Assembly (NCBI GenBank): GCA_963737075.1
Contig: CAVTRI010000002.1
Coordinates: 868,001-932,000, forward strand
Direction of reading: 5' to 3'
Length of the DNA stretch: 64,000 bases
Source: CAVTRI01 sp963737075
GTDB lineage: Bacteria; Actinomycetota; Acidimicrobiia; Acidimicrobiales; Palsa-688
A model generated the notes under the pieces. It saw nothing but the letters and a program-made list of their open reading frames with translations. It did no database searches and was not told the DNA's origin. Shown piece after piece: positions 1 through 8,635 of the stretch. The stretch's first letter is position 1; each line of letters begins with the position of its first letter. The position numbers were made by a program, and so were the translations under genes.

Positions 1-340
1 TCGACGGCTTTCAGCTTGTTGTTGCTGGGGTCGGGAAGGGTGGCTCGTACGGGTCCCGGCAGCGGCCCTGGTCGGGCATCCGTCGTCGAAGGGCGGCGGC
101 CCGGTGCTGTGATCCCGACCTCGGTTCGCCCCGCAGGGCGGCGTGGACGGCCGACCGGCATGGGCAGGTCGGCGAGCCGCGCCAGGCCCTCGGCGGGACA
201 CGGCCGAGCCAACCTGGATTCAGGCGCGACCCCGGCGAGTATCGGCGGACCAGCCGGGCCCGCTAGCTGGCTACCGACAAGTCCCCGGTCGACGTCGATC
301 GTGAGGCATCGACCAGGCGCCGATTCGAGGTTGGTGGCAG
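1..340. other. No recognisable gene
   Basis: This stretch precedes the end of the flavoprotein gene at 341. Open frames exist, but they read as Arg/Pro/Gly-rich protein typical of unconstrained high-GC DNA, and I recognise no domain, RNA or repeat in them. Confidence 0.6.
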
Positions 341-1801
341 TTACACCACGCCAGCCTGGTCCGCCAGGGGATTTGCGGCCCACCCGGTCGGCAGGTCGAG
401 CTGTTGGGCGGCCTGGAGGGCGGCGCGCGACAGAGCGTTAGCGTAGGTAGGAAACGAGAACGGCACCAGGGCCAGCTGCTCGACCCGCTGGCTCGCAGCC
501 ATGGCCACCGCGGCCACCTGGGCCAGCTCCGCAGCGCGCTCTCCCACGATGTGGCAACCCAAGATGGTGTGGAACTGGCGGTCCACGATCAGTTTGCAAA
601 ATCCCCTGGGCCGGCCGTCGATGATCGGCCGGGGAAGCGAATCGAACCGCGCCACCCCAACGATGACCTTGTGCGTGCCCTTGGCGGTCGCTTCTGTCAT
701 TCCCACCGAGGCGTACTCGGGGTCGGTGAAGCTGCCCAGGGGACTCACTTCGGCCGGAAGCGTGTCCGTCCTTCCCAGCACGGCGTTGGTGGCCGCCAGG
801 TATCCCTCCCGCACGGCTTCGTGCACCACCATCACATGGCCGGTGACGTCACCGGCCGCGAAAACATGCGGGGCGGTCGTTCGCAGCTGCGAGTCCACCC
901 GGACATAGCCGCGCTGGTCCAACTCCACGCCGGCTGCGGCCAGGTTCAGATCGACGGTGTTGGCGACCCACCCGGCGGCGACCACCACCAGGCTGGTGTC
1001 GATGAAATATTGTGCCCCGTCGCCTGTGTAGGTCATCCGCACGCCGGCCGGACCGCTGTCAAAGCGCTCGATCCTCCCGGCACTCTGCAGGACCCGGATC
1101 CCGGATCCCTCCAGAGCGGCGCTCATGGCCGCGGCCACATCTTCGTCCTCGCTCATCAAGATGCGCGGGGCTGCCTCAAACAGCGTCACCCGGGACCCAA
1201 ACGCGTTGAAGATAGAGGCCACCTGTACGCCGGTCGCCCCCGCCCCGATCACCAGCAGCGACGGGGGCGGAGCCGACAGCGCCCAGGCGTCGCTGTGGGT
1301 GGAGGTCAGATCCCCGCCCGGCAACCCAAGTCGACGGGAGATGCCACCGGTGCAGATGATGATCTTCTCGGCCCTCACATGTGGGCCGTGCTCGCATTCG
1401 ATCGAATATTGGTTGAGAAACCGGGCGATCCCTGCGTGCTCGTGAATCGCAACCCCGGAGTGCTTCAAATCTTCCTCCAAGACTGAATGCCGCCGCACCT
1501 CGGCCACCACCTGGCGGACGCGATCGAGCAGCCGCCCGTAGTCGAGTGACAGCTCACCGGCCCTGATACCGAAGCCCGGCAATTGTCTCGCTTCCCGCAT
1601 CAGCCGAGCCGCGTGCGCGAGCGTCCGAACCGGAACTGGCCCGTCAGTGGCAGCCATACCCCCCAACGCATCCCGGGTGACCAGCGCAGTCCGAGCCCCT
1701 AGTCGGGACGCTCGCAGGGCCGCCACCACTCCCGCCGGTCCGCCGCCCATAACCAGCACGTCCAAGGCCTCGGCCGCCGAGGGACTCATCGCCACGATCA
1801 T
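341..1801 (-). CDS. FAD/NAD(P)-dependent pyridine nucleotide-disulfide oxidoreductase lacking the redox cysteines
   Basis: The 486-residue protein has the length and fold order of the dihydrolipoamide dehydrogenase/mercuric reductase family. An N-terminal FAD-binding Rossmann motif (GGGPAG, about residues 19-24) is followed by a second nucleotide-binding motif (GAGATG), the family's late FAD motif (AAGDVTG) and a C-terminal dimerisation domain. At the position of the family's GGTCxxxGCxP active site it reads GGMAATDGPVP, so both redox cysteines are gone. The C-terminal catalytic HPT has become FPT. Family knowledge: cysteine-deficient members such as mycobacterial LpdA use NAD(P)H to reduce quinones or other small acceptors and not disulfides. 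I infer a soluble NAD(P)H:acceptor reductase with unknown acceptor. ATG starts at 1801 and 1789 are both possible. The neighbours are gene remnants and give no pathway context. Confidence 0.85.
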   Translation of the reverse strand: MIVAMSPSAAEALDVLVMGGGPAGVVAALRASRLGARTALVTRDALGGMAATDGPVPVRTLAHAARLMREARQLPGFGIRAGELSLDYGRLLDRVRQVVAEVRRHSVLEEDLKHSGVAIHEHAGIARFLNQYSIECEHGPHVRAEKIIICTGGISRRLGLPGGDLTSTHSDAWALSAPPPSLLVIGAGATGVQVASIFNAFGSRVTLFEAAPRILMSEDEDVAAAMSAALEGSGIRVLQSAGRIERFDSGPAGVRMTYTGDGAQYFIDTSLVVVAAGWVANTVDLNLAAAGVELDQRGYVRVDSQLRTTAPHVFAAGDVTGHVMVVHEAVREGYLAATNAVLGRTDTLPAEVSPLGSFTDPEYASVGMTEATAKGTHKVIVGVARFDSLPRPIIDGRPRGFCKLIVDRQFHTILGCHIVGERAAELAQVAAVAMAASQRVEQLALVPFSFPTYANALSRAALQAAQQLDLPTGWAANPLADQAGVV

Positions 1802-1909
1802 CAGACCCTAGCAATGGTCGGCCCCCCCTCCCGAAGTGGATCTCTGAACCCCGTGGAGCGTGGCCGTGGGCCACCAGTGGCTTCTGTCATCTCGAACTGC
1901 TTGTGGCTG

Positions 1910-2092
1910 TTCGAAGGGTGGCCTGATGCGGACGCCGTCGAGTCCGTGGAACTGCACGAAGCTCACGGAGTGACGACGTTGACGATGAAGCTGGCGTTCA
2001 GCCACAAAGCTGGGCGTGACCACATGACCAAGTTCGACGGCCAGGAATCGAGCTTCGACAACATGGAAGACCTCTTGAGAGAACTGCTCGAT
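1910..2092 (+). pseudogene. Remnant of an SRPBCC/AHSA1-type START-domain protein (C-terminal part)
   Basis: An open frame here encodes about 60 residues resembling the last part of activator-of-Hsp90-like SRPBCC proteins: FEGWPDADAVESVELHE, then TTLTMKL, then a helix ending in NMEDLLREL. This matches the family's final strands and closing helix. The N-terminal two thirds that would form the ligand cavity are missing, because the sequence upstream is the start of the divergent flavoprotein gene. No good start codon or ribosome site precedes it, and the frame runs on to 2257 as non-homologous sequence. I call it a 5'-deleted relic. Confidence 0.55.
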
Positions 2093-2458
2093 CCACAGCA
2101 ACGGTCCGCGGGTAGTTGGAATTCGGATCAGACCTCGATGCCTGTTCACGAAGGTGGGCCACCGGGTGTCCTGGGCCTGTTCCTGCAAGAACGCACCCTA
2201 AGGAGTTCACCCGAATGGCCCGGCCACACATTCCATACACTTCCGCGGCCAAGCTGAGCCGATCTCCCTCTGGAGTGGCCAACTCAGTGGGATGCAAGCC
2301 CGGTCGCGTCACGGTGCGGCTGCCGAGAGGCACCTTGGGGCATGGCAGTAAATCGGCAATCTCTGCAGCGTTCGCAATTGCACTCTCCAGCGGAGCGATG
2401 AATCCTGCACGTGGTCGAAGTCTGATCGGGCGCATCGCCACTAGAGAGGAAACGCACC

Positions 2459-2764
2459 ATGGGCAAGCTGATAGTGACCGAGTTCGTGACCTTGGACGGG
2501 GTCGCTCAGAAGCCGGGAGGGCCCGACGAGGACCGCGACAGCGGCTTCACACACGGCGGATGGCAGGCGCCGGTGCTGGACCCAGAGGCCGGGGCCGTCG
2601 TCTTCGAGCAGGCCAGAAACATGGACGCCCTGCTTCTCGGCCGACGTACCTACGAGATCTTCGCCGGTTACTGGCCGAGCGCGCCAGAGGAGATCCCGCT
2701 GCTGGTTGCCCTCGGACGCCAGCCCGGAGCAGTGTACGTTGGCACCGACCCACGACCTTCTTAG
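2459..2764 (+). pseudogene. 3'-truncated dihydrofolate reductase/RibD-C family gene
   Basis: The 101-residue product begins MGKLIVTEFVTLDGVAQ, the hallmark opening of the RibD C-terminal/DHFR-like family, and carries the family's LLLGRRTYEIFAGYW segment near residues 57-72. Intact members run to about 180-200 residues. Here homology ends around residue 85 and the frame closes at 2764, so the C-terminal half of the NADPH-binding fold is lost. A good AGAGAGGAA-like ribosome site sits just before the ATG. Its stop overlaps the stop of the convergent corA-type gene, which suggests a deletion joined the two. It could be translated but is unlikely to be active. Confidence 0.65.
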
Positions 2765-3822
2765 TCCGATCTGAGGAGCCCGCTGCGCTGGAACCAGGCA
2801 TACAGGATGGCGCAGGAAGCGGCCAGGCTCCCGATGCCGAATACGAGAAACACCCAGAGCGAGGCGATGTGGCCGGTGAGCCAACCGAAGTTCATGCCGA
2901 AGAACCCGGTGATGAACGACAGTGGCAGGAAGATGGTGGCGATGATCGTCAGCTGCTTGGTGGTCTCGTTTTGTCGAACGCTGATGTCGTTTTGCTCGAC
3001 CGAAATCACCGCGATGTTCGCCTGGAGCACGGTGGCCAGCAGATCGCGCTGGCCGACGACCTCCTCGTTGACGAGCTTGAGGTGGTCGTTGACGTCCCGG
3101 AAAAATGGGATGAGCCGCTCGCCTACCTGGGGGTAGGCGGCCCGCTCGAGCGCCTCAAGCGGACCGAGCAGGGGATGGACAGCCCGATAGAAGTCGGTTG
3201 CTTCCCGGCGGAGCTTGTAGATGCGCTCGGTGGCGGCCGCCGCGCCTCGAAACACCGTTGCTTCGACCTGCTCGACATCGTTTTCGAGTCCGGCCACCAC
3301 CGGCGCGTAGTCGTCGACGATCTTGTCCAAAATGGCCCACAGGGCTGCCGCAGGTCCCGCGTCGAGGAGCTCCGGTCTGCGCTCCAGACGCCGGCGGGCC
3401 GCACTGAGGTCGCTCGCCACACCCTGGCGCACGGTGATCAGAAAGCGGGACGACAAGAAGATGGAGATTTCACCGAACTCCACCTCCTCCCGTTCGTCGA
3501 CGTAGCGGGCGGTTCGGAACACCGCGAACAACACATTCGCCTCGTCGAACTGCTCGACCTTGGGTCGCAGATGGAACGCCTGGGCGTCTTCGACGGCCAG
3601 ATCGTGCAGACCGAACCGTTCCTGCACTTCGGCCAGTTCGCCGGCGTCGGGCTCGAACAGTCCCATCCATACGAATCCCCGCTCATCCTCGCGCTGGCAG
3701 ACCTCCGCCGCGAGATCGAGATCCATCGGGCCTTCCCGCTGCCGACGACCGTCACGGTAGTGAGCACAATCCACGATCACGTTTGACCTCCTCAAATCGG
3801 CGACCGGCCGATCCCTGCTCAA
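2761..3822 (-). CDS. CorA-family divalent metal (Mg2+/Co2+) transporter
   Basis: The 353-residue inner-membrane protein has the CorA architecture: a large acidic, helical cytoplasmic N-terminal region, a long stalk helix, and two C-terminal transmembrane helices (about residues 290-309 and 320-342). The invariant GMN selectivity loop lies at residues 309-311, in GFFGMNFGW. Family members form homopentamers that admit hydrated Mg2+ and sometimes Co2+, Ni2+ or Zn2+. The first residues are not clearly CorA-like, so translation may begin a few codons downstream. The gene is monocistronic here, and its TAA overlaps the stop of the convergent RibD fragment. The substrate cannot be told from sequence. 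Confidence 0.9.
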   Translation of the reverse strand: MSRDRPVADLRRSNVIVDCAHYRDGRRQREGPMDLDLAAEVCQREDERGFVWMGLFEPDAGELAEVQERFGLHDLAVEDAQAFHLRPKVEQFDEANVLFAVFRTARYVDEREEVEFGEISIFLSSRFLITVRQGVASDLSAARRRLERRPELLDAGPAAALWAILDKIVDDYAPVVAGLENDVEQVEATVFRGAAAATERIYKLRREATDFYRAVHPLLGPLEALERAAYPQVGERLIPFFRDVNDHLKLVNEEVVGQRDLLATVLQANIAVISVEQNDISVRQNETTKQLTIIATIFLPLSFITGFFGMNFGWLTGHIASLWVFLVFGIGSLAASCAILYAWFQRSGLLRSD

Positions 3823-3857
3823 ACGCTAGTTTTTGTCGAATGACACCTGTGCCTCCG

Positions 3858-3955
3858 CTGCCCCCTGATGAGCCGGGGAATCCGTTCCCTGACCCCGAAC
3901 CGATACCTCCGCTCCCAGAACCGGAGCCCATCCCTCCCATCCCGGAGCCCTTGTA
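3858..3955. repeat. Degenerate short tandem repeat (GGxATGGGxTCCGG-like)
   Basis: Roughly 100 bases are built from repeated 6- and 12-base units (variants of CCGGAGCCCATCCCTCC on the plus strand). Read on the minus strand they would encode Gly/Ser/Met-rich protein. No ribosome site or conserved flank supports translation. Confidence 0.5.
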
Positions 3956-4725
3956 AACAACTCCACGACCGTGAACGGTTGCGCTCAGCCCCAGCCCCGC
4001 ACCTCGGAGCTCCATCTCGACAGCATCGATTTGGGGTAGACCAACGGAAGGAACGACGGACGTGCCGAACGCAAACGTTGGGCAGGAGGCGATCAATTAC
4101 GGCGCTGGCGCCGTGGACGGCCTCGTCACGCAGCAGGTCGTTGAGCAGCCGTGGCAGGCTTGCGTCACGGCCGGTCGCCCCCTCCCGGCCGATCGTCGGT
4201 CGTCGACCTATGCAGTCCAGCTTTACGCGCCGCCGAAGCGTCACCCGTCGCGCCCACGACTGGGCGCGCCGCCACCCTCAGCTGACCTTGTAGCCATGGG
4301 TGACGGAGTGGGTCAGACGCAACTGCGCAAGCCTTTCGGGCGTGCGACTGACGCCGAGGCGCGGTCATGGGGCGACGAGGGTTGCGCCCACGATTGGCGG
4401 ATGAGCTCCGCGCCGTTGTCACCGGCGGATGCTCCCATGGGAGAGCGGAGAGCTTCTTCAGACTCGCTATCTCCCGGTGGACTCGAAACCACTCGGCTGC
4501 CAGCAGTGCGGCGGCGGCCGCGATGGCCACGAAGCAAGCACGGGTCACGCCGGCCGTGAACCAGCCCGACGGCCACGTCGGCGAGCTTGAACCTTGAACG
4601 CCGTGAAGCATCGCCGCACCCCTTCGTGATGGACGAGCAAGCCGAAATGTTGGTGGCAATGCCGATAGAGTCCGCGCTACGGTCAGCGCGAAGCGGCTAC
4701 GCCACCGTTAGGTGACTGCTTAGCT

Positions 4726-4739
4726 GTAGCTATAGCTAC
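4726..4739. promoter_or_regulatory. Perfect 14-bp palindrome, possible operator
   Basis: GTAGCTATAGCTAC is a perfect inverted repeat in otherwise GC-rich sequence, about 190 bases before the alpha/beta-hydrolase gene. No regulator gene lies next to it, so its role is unknown. Confidence 0.3.
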
Positions 4740-4925
4740 CGGAATTTCTAGCCGGCCTCGGCAGCGCGCGCAAGCCCCAAAACGCCTCGATCCGCCCGAC
4801 AACGATCGCCAAAACAGGAGGGGACCCTCGCTGCCGATAACTGAGCGCTCGCCCGATCGGACCTTGCCAAAATAGGGGAGTCGCCATGTACGGCTTCGGC
4901 ATCCTCTACGACGGCATGGCGCCTC

Positions 4926-5870
4926 GTGCACGTGGTCAACTGGCTTTGCACGCAAGATCGGGCGTCCCTGCTCGGTTCCGGCTACCATGCGGTGGTGGCT
5001 CGTTCGCCGCTCGAGGCTCCCTCCCCGTGGCTGTTGGCCGGGGAGCTCGGCGTGATGGCCGAACTTAACGTCTTGGGGTTGTCGGCGCCGGTGCTGTGGA
5101 GGACCCCCCGCGGCGACGGGCACAGCGTATTGGTGTTGCCCCCATTCATGGTTGGCGACACGTCGACGACCGTCCTGCGCACGTTTTTGTCCGGCCGCGG
5201 CTACACGGTGCATGGCTGGAGGTTGGGGCGCAACCTGTGGCGCACCGCCCGCATCGTCGATGGCTTGCCCAAGCGCCTCCAGGAGGTGTATGAGCGTTCT
5301 GGCCGCAAGGTCAGTTTGATCGGATGGAGTGCAGGCGGCATCCAAGCCCGCGATCTGGCCCGCGAACACCCGAGTCTCGTGCGACAGGTCATCTCTCTCG
5401 GGAGCCCGTTCCGGCATCAGGACGGCGATGGCAGCCACGCCGAGCCCATCGCACGCATGTTTATGGACCCGGCCGAGCAGGTGCCCCTTCCGACCGGGCG
5501 GTGGCTGGCCGAAGAAGACAAGCCTCCCCTCCAGGTGCCGAACACCGCTATCTACAGCCGCAGTGACGGCGTGACGCCCTGGCAGTTGTGCCTCAACTGC
5601 GACGGGCCAAACTGCGAGAGCATCGAGGTGCGGGGAAGCCATGTTGGCCTGGCCCACAACGTGGCGGTGTTCGTTGCCGTCGCCGATCGACTTTCCCAAC
5701 CCGAGAACGATTGGCAGCCCTTTCGCCCGCCGAATCTGTCCCGGGCGATGTTTCCGCCACCGCTCAGCTGGCCCGTGGACGACCCCCGTGGATCACCCTC
5801 CTCGGACTCACCTCGTCACACGCTGGCTTCGACCATCCCCTCGGGTGAGGACAAGGGGAGGCCCTTGTAG
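4926..5870 (+). CDS. Alpha/beta hydrolase (lipase/acyltransferase-like)
   Basis: A 314-residue soluble protein with the alpha/beta-hydrolase fold. A glycine-rich strand (LVLPPFMVGD, about 69-78) is followed by the nucleophile elbow GWSAGG with Ser135. Asp214 (SRSD) and His239 (GSH) complete a plausible catalytic triad. It resembles the hydrolase encoded at 10630-11388, including the PRGDGxxVLVxP entry to the fold and the GSHVGL/GTHSGL histidine loop. Three cysteines cluster at 222, 225 and 230 (LCLNCDGPNC). The proline-rich C-terminal 60 residues have no counterpart in the relative. The listed start is GTG at 4926; the alignment with the relative suggests the true start may lie near 4990-5056. 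Substrate unknown. Confidence 0.75.
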   Translation: MHVVNWLCTQDRASLLGSGYHAVVARSPLEAPSPWLLAGELGVMAELNVLGLSAPVLWRTPRGDGHSVLVLPPFMVGDTSTTVLRTFLSGRGYTVHGWRLGRNLWRTARIVDGLPKRLQEVYERSGRKVSLIGWSAGGIQARDLAREHPSLVRQVISLGSPFRHQDGDGSHAEPIARMFMDPAEQVPLPTGRWLAEEDKPPLQVPNTAIYSRSDGVTPWQLCLNCDGPNCESIEVRGSHVGLAHNVAVFVAVADRLSQPENDWQPFRPPNLSRAMFPPPLSWPVDDPRGSPSSDSPRHTLASTIPSGEDKGRPL

Positions 5871-5942
5871 CCCCTGGCGGCCGTGTCGGGCCGCACCTTC
5901 GGTCATCGGGCCCTAGCATGAGCTCGAGACTGGGAGGTGCCG

Positions 5943-6362
5943 ATGAGCAGAATAAGGCCGGATCAGTTCAACCTGGTCGTATCTAACATGGAGGCCAGCG
6001 TCGTTTTCTATCGCAAGCTCGGATTGACGATCCTCGACACCGATCCGGAGTGGCAGAGCCATCATCGTTCCGCCCAGGTGCCGGGAGGTATCAATATCGA
6101 TCTCGACAGCCACGACTTTGCCAGGCATTGGAACGCTGGCTGGAAGGCCGGTATGGGAGTGCTGGGCTTTCGCGTCGATAGCCGCGAGAGAGTGGACGAG
6201 CTCTACCAGGAACTTACCGGCGCGGGCTATGGCGGCCAGCAGGAGCCGTATGACGCTTTTTGGGGAGCCCGTTACGCCGTTGTTGAGGACCCCGACGGAA
6301 ACGCCGTCGGCATCATGAGCGCGGCCGACCCTACCAAGCGATCTTCTCCAAACTTTCCCTGA
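5943..6362 (+). CDS. VOC-fold (glyoxalase/bleomycin-resistance) protein
   Basis: A small soluble protein of about 139 residues with two beta-alpha-beta-beta-beta modules. It opens with DQFNLVVSNMEASVVFYRKLGL, the classic vicinal-oxygen-chelate start, and closes with VVEDPDGNAVGIM, the usual last strand carrying the metal-ligand region. I prefer ATG 5943 to the in-frame GTG at 5937, because GGGAGG at 5932-5937 would overlap the latter but is well spaced for the former. Such proteins may be metal-dependent lyases, dioxygenases or antibiotic-binding proteins. Nothing nearby narrows this. Confidence 0.8.
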   Translation: MSRIRPDQFNLVVSNMEASVVFYRKLGLTILDTDPEWQSHHRSAQVPGGINIDLDSHDFARHWNAGWKAGMGVLGFRVDSRERVDELYQELTGAGYGGQQEPYDAFWGARYAVVEDPDGNAVGIMSAADPTKRSSPNFP

Positions 6363-6458
6363 ACCAAGAGACAGCCCGAAGAGACCCCCGGCGGGCAGTG
6401 GGGTCGCCAAGAGCCGAAGCGACCAGCCCCGGAGCGACGCTCGACCGGACCCTGCTTC

Positions 6459-7142
6459 TCAGATCCGGCCGGGCTGTCCACCGCTAACTCCCTGTAGCGC
6501 TTGGATGTGGGCTCGAAACAGCGCCAACCTGCCAGCAAGCATGACCATCGTCGGATGCTGCAGGCCGCCCTCGGACATTGCTCCTAAGTGCTCGGCGACG
6601 GTCATGAACAACCTGCGATCATCGTCGGCTGACCGGAGATGATCACAGATCAGTACCAACGCGCCCGGCCGAGCTACCCCAGCGAGCTGCCGGTAAAGCA
6701 TCGGGGCCCGCGAGGAGTGACGCAGTTCGTGCAAGGCCTGCATGGACACCACCGCATCAACCGGCTCAGCCAACTGATCGACCCAGGCGGCGTCCCTAAA
6801 GTCAGCCACGACGAAGACCGTCCTCGGGTCATTGCCGACGCGCTCCCGGGCTAGGTCATGCATGGACGGCGAGACGTCAGCAAGCCAGTACTTGGCAACC
6901 TGGCAACGAGCAAGGATGTGTTCGGCCAGTACGCCGGGACCCGATCCCAACTCGAGCACCGACAGCGCCGGCCAACTGGGTGCCGACAGTTGCTCAGCGA
7001 AGGCGTCAAAGAACGCCGGGCGCGCAGGATTGCGAACGGTGGTGTCCTCGAGCCAGTGACGAACGTACCCGGGATCAAAAAAGCTGTGGTCGCTGGGAAT
7101 GTCCACCACGTCCATGCGCAGACGATATGGCCGCAGGCTCAC
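6459..7142 (-). CDS. Class I SAM-dependent methyltransferase
   Basis: A 227-residue protein with methyltransferase motif I at residues 62-70 (VLELGSGPG), an acidic end of strand 2 (WLADVSPSMHDLAR) and a motif resembling post-motif II (VVADFRDAAW). The following DAVVSMQALHEL is the usual motif before the catalytic lid. The substrate is not predictable. The start may be GTG 7142 or ATG 7115. It converges on the glyoxalase-fold gene at 6362, with under 100 bases between the stops. A second, decayed methyltransferase lies immediately upstream. Confidence 0.8.
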   Translation of the reverse strand: MSLRPYRLRMDVVDIPSDHSFFDPGYVRHWLEDTTVRNPARPAFFDAFAEQLSAPSWPALSVLELGSGPGVLAEHILARCQVAKYWLADVSPSMHDLARERVGNDPRTVFVVADFRDAAWVDQLAEPVDAVVSMQALHELRHSSRAPMLYRQLAGVARPGALVLICDHLRSADDDRRLFMTVAEHLGAMSEGGLQHPTMVMLAGRLALFRAHIQALQGVSGGQPGRI

Positions 7143-7279
7143 CGACTGCGAACGGCTACGAGCGGAGGCGGTGACTCAGAACTCGTCGATGGCCTTCTAG
7201 GACCGCGCCGACGATCATCCTGCCCGCTACCAAGCGTCACGATGCCGCCCACCACCAGCAGGCTGGGGCTGACCCGCGG

Positions 7280-7468
7280 TCAGGTGGTCGCGATCAGGAG
7301 GTCTTCGCCGCTGGATGGTCTGGGAACATCGGATCGCTCGGCTAAGTACCGCTCACTAAGCGAAGTCCCGGAGACGTGCCGGACGCTCCGGAAGCCGACA
7401 TTGGATGCGGCGGCAAGGATCTCGTCCGGAGCTGGGTACGTGACAGAATCCGGCAGTGGACTACCCAC
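7280..7468 (-). pseudogene. C-terminal fragment of a methyltransferase
   Basis: About 55 residues (YPAPDEILAAASNVGF, RSVRH and a terminal LLIATT) resemble the C-terminal strand pair of UbiE-like methyltransferases. No catalytic motif I lies upstream on this strand. It sits head-to-head with an N-terminal methyltransferase fragment on the plus strand, suggesting rearrangement of one or two lost genes. Confidence 0.4.
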
Positions 7469-7680
7469 ACGATCACCGGGGCAGGGGCCCGCTCACCAAG
7501 CAGTTCGCCGCCCACGCCGAGGCGAATGCCTACAACGCCCTCTGTCACCATCCTGCGGTGCTCAACCTGCTCGGACCTGTTGGTGGCAAACAGATCCTCG
7601 ACGCAGACTGCGACCCGGCCTGTATGCCAATGAACTCAACCGCCCCGGGCGACACCGTTGTCGGTTTCGACGAGAAGGAT
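7456..7680 (+). pseudogene. N-terminal fragment of a methyltransferase with mutated motif I
   Basis: This frame encodes HHPAVLNLLGPVGGKQILDADCDP followed by VVGFDEK, matching the opening of YcgJ/UbiE-like methyltransferases. There motif I normally reads LDAGCGPG and is followed by a VxGxDxS strand. Here the SAM-binding glycines have become D-A-D-C-D-P, and homology stops at about 7680, where the kinase-like gene begins. It is a non-functional relic. Confidence 0.5.
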
Positions 7681-7684
7681 GGCG

Positions 7685-8560
7685 ATGGAACCATCAGAAC
7701 TCCAGCGCGCGGTTGAGGCCGGGAAGTCGGTGGCCACCTCGATGGGCCTGCGAGTCGATGATGCGATCGTGGTCAACAATTCGGACCGTATTGCCGTACG
7801 CCTGATCCCTTGTGACGTGCTTGCTCGAGTCGCCCCCGAGCCGCACCGCGCCGGCGCTGAGTTAGAGGTAGAGGTTGCTCGCGGTCTGGTTGAAACCGGT
7901 AGCCCGGTAGCCGAGCTTGACCCTCGGGTGGAGCCCGGCGTCCACGTGCTTGACGCCTTCGCCGTATCCCTGTGGACCTACTACGAGGCCGCGGCCTCGG
8001 ACCTCGAGCCGGCCGACTATGCGCACGCACTCGCCCGCCTCCATGCCGGCCTGCGCCAGATCGTTGTGAAGGCCCCGCACTTCACCGACCGAGTCGCCGA
8101 AGCGCAGAACCTGCTTGCCGACCGAGAGCGGACTCCAGAGCTTCCGGATCGCGATCGAAGACTCCTGAGCAACACGCTGAGTTACCTGAGTAGTGCGATC
8201 CGCGGCCGCAGTATCGGCGAGCAGCTGTTGCACGGCGAGCCGCATCCGGGGAACTTGCTGAGGACCCGGAGAGGGCCGCTCCTCATCGACCTCGGCACAT
8301 GCTGCCATGGGCCGGTCGAGTTCGACATCGCCCATGGCCTCCTTCCAGGCGACGGCCGGCTACTCACGGCCGCAGAAATCTGCGAGAACTATCCGGGGGC
8401 GAACCAGGACGTAGTCGATCTCTGCCACATCCTCATATGGGCCATGGTCACGACGTGGCGCTGGAACCGAGACGACCAGCTCCCCAACGGCCGCTACTGG
8501 GGATTCGAGGGGCTCAAGCAGCTCCGGGCCGCAGTCGATCGCTACGGACTGCGGGTCTAG
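7685..8560 (+). CDS. Aminoglycoside phosphotransferase (APH)-family kinase
   Basis: A product of about 291 residues with the APH/choline-kinase-like fold. The Brenner loop reads HGEPHPGNLL (HGD in most relatives) and the metal-binding motif is LLIDLGTC followed by GPVEFDIAH. Family members phosphorylate aminoglycosides, other antibiotics or small alcohols, so resistance should not be assumed. ATG 7685 is preferred because AGAAGG lies 7 bases upstream; an ATG at 7679 is too close to it. The stop codon TAG is part of the CTAG target copied by the IS1182-type element that follows, so the insertion left the reading frame intact while separating the gene from its former downstream neighbour. Confidence 0.75.
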   Translation: MEPSELQRAVEAGKSVATSMGLRVDDAIVVNNSDRIAVRLIPCDVLARVAPEPHRAGAELEVEVARGLVETGSPVAELDPRVEPGVHVLDAFAVSLWTYYEAAASDLEPADYAHALARLHAGLRQIVVKAPHFTDRVAEAQNLLADRERTPELPDRDRRLLSNTLSYLSSAIRGRSIGEQLLHGEPHPGNLLRTRRGPLLIDLGTCCHGPVEFDIAHGLLPGDGRLLTAAEICENYPGANQDVVDLCHILIWAMVTTWRWNRDDQLPNGRYWGFEGLKQLRAAVDRYGLRV

Positions 8561-8597
8561 GTGAGCCGGCATAAAGTCGGGGCTGCGGGGGTGGGAT

Positions 8598-8616
8598 CCA
8601 CCACCTGCGGTGGTGG
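8598..8616. repeat. Hairpin inside the left end of the IS1182-type element
   Basis: CCACCACC-TGC-GGTGGTGG is a perfect 8-bp stem with a 3-base loop, 20 bases before the transposase start. It could block read-through transcription from outside, or it could be a transposase-end feature. Confidence 0.5.
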
Positions 8617-8635
8617 GGCGAATTGACTGTGCGCC

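Larger units (their letters stand above)
3823..4925. other. Gene-poor stretch with no confident coding sequence
   Basis: About 1.1 kb without a recognisable gene. Open frames on both strands are compositionally poor. The best of them (minus strand, 4165-4659) contains one hydrophobic helix (ACFVAIAAAAALLAAEW) but otherwise no family resemblance. A low-complexity block and one perfect palindrome are listed separately. The region may be decayed DNA. Confidence 0.5.

Noticed and set aside
404..1486. Long plus-strand open frame (360 codons)
   Set aside because: It is antisense to the flavoprotein reductase, which has full family motifs; the frame reads as Gly/Arg/His-rich with no domain.
2116..3786. 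Plus-strand open frame of 556 codons
   Set aside because: It spans a gap, the RibD fragment and the antisense of the CorA gene; no domain and no ribosome site.
4470..4500. GTGGACTCGAAACCAC resembling a tRNA T-arm (possible distal att site)
   Set aside because: No matching acceptor or anticodon stem, and it does not extend the similarity to the tRNA-Ala at 28862-28935.
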